The position numbers and the translations under genes were made by a program. Of a DNA stretch of 13,484 nt, positions 8,011-13,484 are shown piece by piece. The notes beneath the pieces are model-generated. The model did not search any database, was not told the DNA's origin, and worked only from the letters and a program-made list of their open reading frames with translations. The stretch's first letter is position 1; every line of letters starts with the position of its first letter. Source of the stretch: Cruorifilaria tuberocauda. Lineage: Eukaryota; Nematoda; Chromadorea; Rhabditida; Onchocercidae. The DNA is taken from the NCBI GenBank assembly GCA_013365365.1, contig JABVXU010000967.1, positions 1-13,484 on the forward strand, read 5' to 3'.

Positions 8011-8600
8011 TCAAATTCAATTTCAGTTCAATTCATTTCGATTCAATTCCATTCAATTCATTATTATTCTCATCAAAATTCATGATCTTTCGTTTTTTTT
8101 AAAGTTTTTTATTTCCATTTCAAGTTCAGTTTCAATTCAATTCAATTTAATTCAATCAATTCAATTGATTATAATTGTCATCACAATTCATGAGCTTTCG
8201 TTTTTTGTAAAGTTTTGTATTTATTTCCATTTCAAGTTCAGTTTCAATTTCATTCAATTCAGTTCAGTTCAATTCAATTCAATTCACTTTCACTAAATTC
8301 AACTCAATGAAATTCAATTCAATGATGACAATTTATAAGTTTTCTTTTTTTGTAAAGTTTTTTTATTTTTTTTTCCCTCATTCCATTTTCACCAATATGC
8401 TTTTTTCCAGCCTTTCTTTTTTTTTTTTTTTGCATTTTTGAAAAAATCACTCAATGATTGATTTTTTCCATTTTCAAGTTCAATTTCAATTCAATTCAAT
8501 TTAATTCAATTCATTTCAATTCAATTCCATTCATTTTAATTCATTATTATCGTTATTTCGACTCATACATTTTTTTTTTTAATCAAATTTTTTACTTTTT
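8011..8600. repeat. Higher-order repeat, period about 112, built on TTCAA pentamers
   Basis: Each unit has a (TTCAA)n/(TTCAGTTCAA) part followed by a fixed block: CATCA, ATTCATGA, CTTTCGTTTTTT, TAAAGTTTT, ATTTCCATTTTCAAGTTCA. Anchors AAGTTCAGTTTCAATT fall near 8122 and 8234, with related ones near 8012 and 8476. This gives spacings of about 110, 112 and 242 (two units, the middle one diverged). The frames at 7952-8296 and 8458-8811 follow the pentamer array (Phe/Asn/Ser/Ile/Gln) and are not genes in this part. Confidence 0.85.
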
Positions 8601-8748
8601 TTTTTCCATTTTCTCTCATTCACACTCTAACAATCTATCTTTTTCCTACCTTTTCTCGTTTTTTTTCTTTCCCCATTCCATCAGGTTTGTATTTTTTTTT
8701 TTTTTTTTTATCCTCCACCTTCTTCCTTGTACAACATTGCACCAAAAA

Positions 8749-9025
8749 ATGGTAAGTGAATGGAAAATGGAATTATTGAAAAGTTTTGATCCATTCATTC
8801 GATCCGTCTAAATGAATAATAGAATTTCTTTTTTTTCGACAAATATAAAAGTATTCGGGTTTTTTCCTTCCTTCCTTTTTTTTTTTTTTTTAGAGTTTTA
8901 GCTTTAGCACGAAATATAAAGTGCTTCTAATCTTTCACATATATTATCATAATTTTGCTGTAAAGAAAAAAAAAAACTTTTCTCATCCTTTTTTCTTTCT
9001 CTTTCCTTCTTTTTTTTTCATTTAA
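8749..9025 (+). other. Candidate small gene or exon pair: ATG at a consensus 5' splice site
   Basis: The ATG at 8749-8751 is followed at once by GTAAGT, a consensus 5' splice site. A long poly-T tract ends in TAG at 8891-8893, a good 3' splice site. Removing 8752-8893 (142 bases) joins ATG to a frame open for 43 codons, ending in TAA at 9023-9025 and starting MSFSFSTKYKVLLIFHIYYH. Its end is Lys- and Phe-rich low complexity. Unspliced, the same ATG gives MVSEWKMELLKSFDPFIRSV, ending at 8811, with G+C above the local level. Neither peptide matches a family I recognise. In T-rich DNA such site combinations arise by chance, so confidence is low. Confidence 0.15.
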
Positions 9026-9148
9026 ATGAATTAAAGGTAAATGAAATTTAATAATCATATTAAGAAATTAATTAAATTTGAAATGAGGCTATATACATTT
9101 GTAAGTTATTATTTGTGAAGAAAGTTTACAAGTACGGTTAATTTTAGA

Positions 9149-9268
9149 ATGATAATAAGATTGGTTTAGGTTTAAAATGATAATAAGGTTGATTTAGGTT
9201 TAATATGATAATAAGATTGCTTAAAATTTAAGATGATAATAAGGTTATTTAAGGTTTAAAATGATAAT
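9149..9268. repeat. 28-bp tandem repeat, just over 4 copies
   Basis: The unit is ATGATAATAAGATTGGTTTA + GGTTTAAA. Copies start at 9149, 9177, 9205, 9233 and 9261 (partial). The spacing is exactly 28, while the TTGGTTTAGG part varies. A degenerate continuation with GTTAATATGATGATAAG lies at 9356-9440. Confidence 0.9.
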
Positions 9269-9269
9269 A

Positions 9270-9479
9270 GATTATTACTAGTATTTAGTGTTGTCAAGAT
9301 AAACTGTTACGGTTTATTATAAAATGATAAGATTAAACTGTTGCGGTGATTAAAGTTAATATGGTGATAGTGATTAAGGTTAATATGATGATAAGAGTTA
9401 AAGTGATAATAAGACTGGTTAAGGTTTAAGATAATAATAAGATTATTACTAGTATTTAACATCGTCAAGATAAACTGTT
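9270..9479. repeat. 39-bp direct repeat pair, offset 171
   Basis: GATTATTACTAGTATTTA, six variable bases, then TCAAGATAAACTGTT occurs at about 9270-9308 and 9441-9479. Only the bases GTGTTG against ACATCG differ. Each copy follows a 28-bp-type unit, so the block was copied together with the tandem array. Confidence 0.85.
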
Positions 9480-9500
9480 GATTTTTTATTATCCATTATT

Positions 9501-9551
9501 AGAGAGAGAAAATAAGAGAGAGAAAGAGATAGAAAGAGAGAGAAAAAAGAA
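9501..9551. repeat. (GA)n purine tract
   Basis: GAGA runs are interrupted by single A or T bases. It is followed by an (AAATT)n run at about 9607-9631. Confidence 0.9.
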
Positions 9552-9639
9552 ATCTAGTAATTTGAAAAAATATTTATTGCTTTTTACAAAAAAGAAAAAT
9601 CTAACTAAAATTAAATTAAATTAAATTAAACTATCTTAA

Positions 9640-9860
9640 ATTTAATAATTAGTATTAAACTAAAGTCGTCTTTTTTTCTGGCTAATATCAGAATTATCAT
9701 CATTTAATAAGTAATATCTGTAAATATAATTTATAACTTTAATTCTGGAAAATCTAGAAAGAATTGTAAAAAGTTTACAAACGAAGTAAACTTTCACTTA
9801 AAGAGCATTTCCATAAAAAGTATCAAAGTTTGCTACCTTTTCTTTTTTTCACAACGTATA
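9640..9860. other. AT-rich spacer with a perfect GTTTAC inverted repeat
   Basis: AAAGTTTAC (9770-9778) and GTAAACTTT (9786-9794) form a perfect 9-bp inverted repeat with a 7-base spacer. The arms carry the same core as 3785-3819. No gene is visible in the interval. Confidence 0.6.
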
Positions 9861-9965
9861 TTTGCTAATAATACTTTGATTACCTATTGCATTACTTTGC
9901 TAACAATACTTTGATTACCTATTGCATTACTTTGCTAATAATACTTTGATTACCTATTGCATTAC
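9861..9965. repeat. Three 35-bp tandem copies
   Basis: The unit is TTTGCTAATAATACTTTGAT + TACCTATTGCATTAC, at 9861-9895, 9896-9930 and 9931-9965. Only one base differs (AAC for AAT in the second copy), so the duplication is very young. It ends 18 bases before a splice-acceptor-like sequence. Confidence 0.95.
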
Positions 9966-9986
9966 TTTATTTACATTTTGTTTCAG

Positions 9987-10081
9987 TTTTGTGGTGAAGA
10001 ATGTAAGAAATTTATAAATATCATCGATCGCATTTCAATGATAATAAATTGATAAAAATGATCAATGATATAATAAGATTG
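9987..10081 (+). other. Candidate exon bounded by TTTGTTTCAG and GTAAGT
   Basis: TTTGTTTCAG ends at 9986, a good 3' splice site by nematode-type consensus. GTAAGTTG begins at 10082, a good 5' splice site. The 95-base interval is not open in any frame right through. The first frame reads FCGEECKKFINIIDRISMII and then reaches TGA at 10050-10052, so it would be a terminal coding part or a non-coding exon. The phase also fits a join from the ATG at 8749-8751. This is inferred from splice signals alone. Confidence 0.15.
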
Positions 10082-10116
10082 GTAAGTTGAATTTTCTTTT
10101 GGTTTAGAAAAACAGA

Positions 10117-10192
10117 AAAAATCATCTTACAGTAATTTTTAAAGAATTATTTATTCCGTAAAAATTACTGTAATTACTGTAAGATGATTTTT
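10117..10192. repeat. Near-perfect inverted repeat (hairpin) with a duplicated segment in one arm
   Basis: AAAAATCATCTTACAGTAA (10117-10135) is the exact reverse complement of the end of the right arm, TTACTGTAAGATGATTTTT (10174-10192). The right arm contains TTACTGTAA twice, so the outer stem and the inner TAAAAATTACTGTAA can pair with the left arm alternatively. It could be the remnant of a small non-autonomous inverted-repeat element; no clear target-site duplication is seen. Confidence 0.8.
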
Positions 10193-10218
10193 AATTAATT
10201 ATCATAAGTTTTTTTCAT

Positions 10219-10567
10219 GATATGATCGAAGAACATTTTTAAAATCTATTAAAAAATCAATTAGTTGAACGCTTACTTACTTACCCTTTTTTTGTTAATT
10301 AAGTATTTAATTATTTATTTTTGATTAATAAAATATTTATTTATTTCTTGGCAAATTTTTTTGTGATTAGAAAGTACTCTGTTATGATTAGTGATATGAT
10401 ATGATTGAAGAATGCTTTTAAAATTTGTTAAAAATTCCATTAATCAAATACATTTAATTAATCAAAATTCAATTAATCAAATACATTTAATTAATCAAAA
10501 TTCAATTAATCAAATACATTTAATTAATCAAAATTCAATTAATCAAATGCTTATTTACTTACTTTTT
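10219..10567. repeat. Direct duplication (offset 179) with insertion of three 33-bp units in the second copy
   Basis: Copy A (10219-10290) and copy B (10398-10567) share GATATGAT(C/T)GAAGAA, TTTTAAAAT, TTAAAAA, TCAATTA and GCTTA(C/T)TTACTTAC. The distance between the first and last anchor is 52 in A and 151 in B. The difference is 99, exactly three units of the array at 10439-10550. Confidence 0.85.
10439..10550. repeat. 33-bp tandem repeat, three copies plus a partial
   Basis: The unit is ATTAATCAAATACATTTA + ATTAATCAAAATTCA, with starts at 10439, 10472, 10505 and 10538 (partial). The full copies are identical. Because 33 is a multiple of three, one plus-strand frame (10412-10600) stays open as an 11-residue repeat (NQIHLINQNSI). 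Its apparent M start is not an ATG in good context, and both ends are unique junk, so I treat it as a by-product. Confidence 0.95.
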
Positions 10568-10850
10568 CGGTTTTCATATGAAATTAAAAAATCGTTATAA
10601 TTGCGAAATATTGAACCGGAAAATTATTTCATTGAAATTTTTGGATTTATACAGAAAGAGATTATTTCTTTAACAGTCAGTCAGACTAGTTTTTCAGTCA
10701 AAAAAAAAAACGAATTGGAAAGGATTTCGAAAATCGGATAAATATACTTGCCGGACGAATAGGACAGAATTACTTCAAATCCTATTAAATATAATTTAAA
10801 AAATTTTTTAAATTTACTTAATTTTAAATGGCAAGAAGATAATACTGCCA
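10560..10850. other. Spacer with 22-bp A/T palindrome, no gene seen
   Basis: A perfect 22-bp palindrome at 10793-10814 begins AATTTAAAAAATTTTTT. GTCAGTCAG and a TTTTTCAG (ending 10697) lie nearby. No coding frame is supported. Confidence 0.5.
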
Positions 10851-10852
10851 GA

Positions 10853-11245
10853 AAATTAATTCACGTAATATAAGTTAAACGGAATAATATTTGCTGAGTG
10901 CAAAAATTACCTGGCATAATAAGCGTGAGAATTTATTTTTGCTGAATGAAAGAATTAATTCACGTAACACACGTTAAAAGAAAAGATATTCGCTGGATAA
11001 AAGAATTGATTCACGTAATATACGTTAAACGGAAAGATATTTGCTGAGTAAAAGAATTAATCCACGTTTTACACGCGAAAATGTTGTTTACTGAATAAAG
11101 GAATTGAATTCATGTAATACACACATTAAAAGATATTTGCTAAATATAAGAATTAATTCACGCAATACACGTGAATGTGGTATCTGGTGTATAAAAGAAT
11201 TGATTCACGTAATATGCGTGAGAATAATATTTGTTAAATATAACT
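10853..11245. repeat. About eight copies of a ~50-bp repeat, most with a CACG...CGTG palindrome
   Basis: The consensus is roughly GAATTAATTCACGTAATA + TACGTTAAACGGAAAGATAT + TTGCTGAGTAAAA. The TTCACG element begins near 10860, 10960, 11010, 11060, 11110, 11158 and 11205. A degenerate unit fills the gap near 10910. Spacing is thus 47-50 bases. The 11158 copy is TTCACG-CAATACA-CGTGAA, a perfect palindrome, and others keep CACG/CGTG on one or both sides. No frame is open across the array. Confidence 0.9.
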
Positions 11246-11255
11246 ATCAGTAGAT

Positions 11256-11285
11256 AAAAGAGAGAGAGAGAGAGAGAAAGGGGAA
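11256..11285. repeat. (GA)n purine tract
   Basis: An AGAGAG run continuing into GAAAGGGGAAAAG. On the minus strand it forms the Ser/Leu-rich tail of a low-complexity open frame. Confidence 0.9.
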
Positions 11286-11352
11286 AAGTAATAAGAGGAG
11301 GAATCGAACTCTTGATCTGAAAAAAAATCAGAAAAGCAAAGTAACTGATAAA

Positions 11353-11378
11353 TGATATGATTTTTTCTTATCATATCA
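11353..11378. repeat. Inverted repeat TGATATGA / TCATATCA
   Basis: Perfect 8-bp arms at 11353-11360 and 11371-11378 enclose a 10-base spacer. They are flanked by CTGATAA on the left and AGTGATAAAG on the right. The 11290-11550 interval otherwise shows nothing gene-like. Confidence 0.75.
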
Positions 11379-11555
11379 GTGATAAAGTTTAAAATGAAAT
11401 AATGAATTTTTTTTTTGATCAAAGTAAAAAAAGCTATTGACTTTATTTTACGTTTTTTCATTTTCAAAGCATATTGTACTATTTTAGCAAAAAAAATGGC
11501 TAAATAATCATTCTTTAGCGTTATTCAGTTGAATCATCGTATTTAGAAGGAAACA

Positions 11556-11556
11556 A

Positions 11557-11588
<32 letters not shown>

Positions 11589-11673
11589 AAAAAGAGAAGA
11601 GAAAAGCGAGAAGATTGAAAAGGAAGAGAGAAAAGAATGATCGCTTACTCTCCCTCTCTCTCTCTTTCTCTTC
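11556..11673. repeat. Purine tract then pyrimidine tract: large GA/CT inverted repeat
   Basis: About 80 purine-rich bases (GAGA with GGGAG and AAAAG interruptions, 11556-11636) are separated by about 11 bases from a CT tract (11648-11673). The CT tract is complementary to part of the purine tract, so the stretch can fold into a long imperfect hairpin. The minus-strand frame across it (11508-11774) encodes Ser/Leu/Phe repeats. Confidence 0.85.
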
Positions 11674-11681
11674 ATTTTAGC

Positions 11682-11873
11682 ATGAATATAGAAGCGGAAA
11701 AGTTTCGAGTAACATTTTCTCCCTTTTACTCTTCCATAATTTCTCGTCAGCAAAAAAAAAAAAAACTCTTTCAATTTCTCTTCTCTTTTACTCCCTCTCC
11801 CTTTGCCTCTTTCTCTCTCTCTCTCTCTCTCAAAACACTAAAAACAATGCTTTTTTTTTTTTACTTTTTTTAA
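11682..11873 (+). other. Weak candidate exon after pyrimidine tract
   Basis: A CT tract followed by TTCATTTTAG ends at 11680 and looks like a 3' splice site. An ATG follows at 11682, and the frame begins MNIEAEKFRVTFSPFYSSII before a poly-Lys run from poly-A and then Phe/Ser/Leu low complexity. Only about 24 residues look protein-like, and the frame runs into the next CT tract. No family is recognised. Confidence 0.08.
11795..11831. repeat. (CT)n pyrimidine tract
   Basis: CCCTCTCC then a CT dinucleotide run. The following bases are poly-T and unique AT-rich DNA up to 11965. Confidence 0.9.
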
Positions 11874-11967
11874 GCAATGCATTATATATTCTGCCCCATA
11901 ATTGTTCAGGAAATTTTTAAGCATTGTATTTGGATAGTATTAGCTAAAAATGATTTCTATATATTTA

Positions 11968-12022
11968 CAATCTCTTTCTCTCTTCCTCTCTTTCTCTCTC
12001 TCTCTCTCTCTCGCTATCTCTC
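11968..12022. repeat. (CT)n pyrimidine tract
   Basis: CT runs with TTCC interruptions. It is opposite in sense to the GA tract at 12162-12206. Confidence 0.9.
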
Positions 12023-12161
12023 CATCTATCATTCTTTGTTACGAAATGATAATTGTTAAGCAGAAATTTTATTTTCAAAATTACAAAAATAGATTCATAC
12101 TTATTTGCTTTTATTGTTTATCTACTAATATCGATCAAACCTTATTCCTCGATTCATTGAT

Positions 12162-12178
12162 AGAGGGAGAGAGAGGGG

Positions 12179-12206
<28 letters not shown>
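12162..12206. repeat. (GA)n purine tract
   Basis: GAGGGAGAGAGGGGGAGAGA and a pure GA run. It pairs in sense with the CT tract 140 bases upstream. The frame 11950-12228 spans both tracts and is low complexity. Confidence 0.95.
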
Positions 12207-12209
<3 letters not shown>

Positions 12210-12311
12210 CATAAGATTGCATCAGTGATATTCCTTATTAAATATGATTAGATTCATTTTCATTTTCATCGTTTACTATAATCTGATGATAAATTTCGAT
12301 TGTAAAGTTCA

Positions 12312-12329
12312 TGGGTTAAAGGTTAACCT
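12312..12329. other. GGGTTAAAGGTTAACC motif with 10-bp palindrome
   Basis: AGGTTAACCT (12320-12329) is a perfect palindrome. The preceding bases give AGTTCATGGGTTAAAGGTTA, resembling spaced nuclear-receptor half-sites (GGGTTA-A-AGGTTA). The sequence fact is firm; the regulatory reading is a guess. Confidence 0.35.
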
Positions 12330-12340
12330 ACTTGCATACA

Positions 12341-12403
12341 TCATTTCTTCTTCACTTTCACCCTTTTAACCACATTACTTTTCCAATCGTTTTCCAAATA
12401 GTA
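12341..12403 (-). other. Candidate terminal exon on the minus strand
   Basis: On the minus strand, TTATATTACATGTTTTTAG ends at plus position 12404. It is followed by an open frame reading YYLENDWKSNVVKRVKVKKK and a TGA at 12343-12341. The codons are mixed, and local G+C is clearly above that of the surrounding DNA. The basic C-terminus is plausible for a real protein. No upstream exon with a good donor could be found between 12410 and about 12700, and no family is recognised. Confidence 0.15.
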
Positions 12404-12524
12404 CTAAAAACATGTAATATAACTCGAAATACAATTACTGGATTATACCAAAATATAAATATATGACAGAGTGAGAAGTGAATTCCCGCGATATATCAGT
12501 CAGTTAGGACTAATCGCAATCTTC

Positions 12525-12544
12525 GATCAATTTTAAAATTGATC
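12525..12544. repeat. Perfect 20-bp palindrome GATCAATTTTAAAATTGATC
   Basis: The sequence is its own reverse complement over all 20 bases. It sits in a relatively complex region (12480-12560), where CGCG and CGAT also occur. Confidence 0.9.
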
Positions 12545-12840
12545 CGTTATGAATAAGTAATATATGATATTGTAATTAAATCTATATCGATGATCTAAAT
12601 TATCTGATGAAAATTTCCATATTCATGAACATCTGAAAGAAGGATTGATCATAATGTGAAGATAGAAATTGATGATAAGATAATGATCCATCATTTATCA
12701 GTTGAATGAGATAATTAATACCGTTACGGTTAATTAGTAATTAAAAAACGCATGAATGATTTTCCAGTGAATGATAAATAAATTAGACATAATGTAAATT
12801 AGCATTTTATTCCAATCGATAAATCATAAATCAAGAGTTA
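12545..12840. other. AT-rich spacer with ACCGTTACGGT palindrome, no gene seen
   Basis: ACCGT-T-ACGGT at 12720-12730 is a perfect palindrome flanked by TTAAT and TAATTA. GATAA/TTATC cores are frequent. No coding frame is supported. Confidence 0.5.
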
Positions 12841-12845
12841 TCATT

Positions 12846-12945
12846 ATCAAAAATAATAGTGATAGTAATATTAATATAATATTAGTAAGTAATATTAATA
12901 ATAATAATAGTAGTAATAGTAATAAAGTAAAAGTAATAGTAATTT
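12846..12945. repeat. AAT/AGT trinucleotide-type repeat
   Basis: TAATATTAATAATAATAATA and AGTAATAGTAATAAAGTAAA runs. The bases from 12946 to 13400 are AT-rich, with TTATCA-G-TGATAA at about 13023-13035, and show no gene. Confidence 0.8.
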
Positions 12946-13401
12946 TTGAAATTAAGTAACGGAAATTAAATTCTATCAGAAATCTGTTTGTAATACATTA
13001 CGGGATATCATTACGTTATCAATTATCAGTGATAAGCCTTATGATCGCATCATCAAAAATATTATGATGAGTGATTAATTTCAACTTTGAAATTTGGTTT
13101 TTTTGATTTAATGAAGTTTTTATAAATGATTTGATTTGATATTGATACTGATAAAATTATGATACGATATTTTCTATTTCAATATTTCTTATACCACTTT
13201 GCATTTATTCGAAATATGTTATCAACTTAAGTATATTATCAATTATCAATGTTTTGATAAAGTAAATGATTAAATGATATGATCTTAGTGATAAGAAAAA
13301 ATTGAATTTTTTCATATCTTCCACTATTATCCAATTTTTTAAAATATTTCCAATACTAATATGTATGTATATATCCATATATGCTTGATGAGAGCATGAT
13401 A

Positions 13402-13431
13402 TTATGATATGATATGATATGATATGATATG
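13402..13431. repeat. (GATAT)n pentamer microsatellite
   Basis: About six uninterrupted ATGAT/GATAT units. Upstream lies a TATGTATGTATATATCC run (about 13360-13380). Confidence 0.95.
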
Positions 13432-13484
13432 AAAACTACGAATAGAATTGATAAAATATCATAAGATACTTTTTTAATTCGAAA

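Noticed and set aside
8458..8811. 117-codon plus-strand open frame
   Set aside because: Most is TTCAA pentamers and poly-T giving Phe/Asn/Ser/Ile runs. Only the last ~30 codons look different, and these are covered by the small candidate at 8749.
10412..10600. Frame with an 11-residue repeat (NQIHLINQNSI)
   Set aside because: The repeat protein is explained by a 33-bp DNA repeat that is a multiple of three. The start is not a convincing ATG, and the flanks are duplicated non-coding DNA.
11290..11320. tRNA-like T-loop (GAGTTCGATTCC on the minus strand)
   Set aside because: The loop matches, but the stem next to it has several mismatches, and no D-arm, anticodon arm or acceptor stem can be drawn.
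11234..11467. Minus-strand frame with TTTTTTTTCAG acceptor-like site
   Set aside because: The acceptor consensus is good, but what follows is Ser/Leu low complexity from the GA tract, with no partner donor visible.
1..13484. CRISPR array, integrated virus, toxin-antitoxin or other prokaryotic system
   Set aside because: No repeat-spacer arrangement with unique spacers, no viral or transposase-like coding sequence, and no gene packing of bacterial type. The tandem repeats are contiguous.

Overview
This 13.5 kb window looks like non-coding, extremely AT-rich nuclear DNA from a eukaryote. By eye it is about 80% A+T, with long homopolymer A/T runs, many microsatellites and no stretch that reads as a convincing complete gene. 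There are no ribosome-binding sites or operon-like gene packing, so it is not bacterial. The base composition, the many (GA)n/(CT)n tracts and the short T-rich candidate splice acceptors (TTTTCAG or TTTTTAG type) would suit an AT-rich invertebrate such as a nematode, flatworm or mite. I cannot place it more firmly: no recognisable protein, tRNA, rRNA, spliced leader, CRISPR array or autonomous transposon is present.

The layout is a chain of local duplications. Positions 1-340 hold a TG/TACGTG-rich array with a diverged duplication. Positions 681-1390 hold GTT and TATCATT microsatellites. Positions 1821-2187 hold a satellite with a higher-order structure, bracketed by a direct repeat. Positions 2553-3060 are about 20 copies of a 25-bp unit, followed by a ~180-bp paired duplication (3041-3490). 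Positions 3836-4420 are a ~285-bp tandem duplication. Positions 4691-4980 contain two CACGTA palindromes and a pair of mutually exclusive hairpins. Positions 5900-6290 and 7163-7240 are further small duplications.

In the second half, positions 7723-7931 carry an inverted (CT)n/(GA)n pair. Positions 8011-8600 carry a ~112-bp higher-order repeat built on TTCAA pentamers. Positions 9149-9480 carry 28-bp units and a 39-bp duplication, and 9861-9965 are three 35-bp copies. Positions 10117-10192 are a hairpin. Positions 10219-10567 are a duplication in which one copy grew by exactly three 33-bp units. Positions 10853-11245 are about eight copies of a ~50-bp unit, most of them centred on a CACG...CGTG palindrome. 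From 11256 to 12206 purine and pyrimidine tracts alternate.

Coding evidence is weak. The longest non-repetitive open frame (minus strand, 3419-3733) lacks an ATG. A few short frames beside good splice-like sites are listed as low-confidence candidates: 2253-2372, 8749-9025, 9987-10081, 11682-11873 and minus-strand 12341-12403. The best supported observations concern repeat architecture and recurring palindromic or transcription-factor-like motifs (CACGTA, GATAA, GTTTAC, ACAGGTGT). I see no evidence for a defined new biological system.
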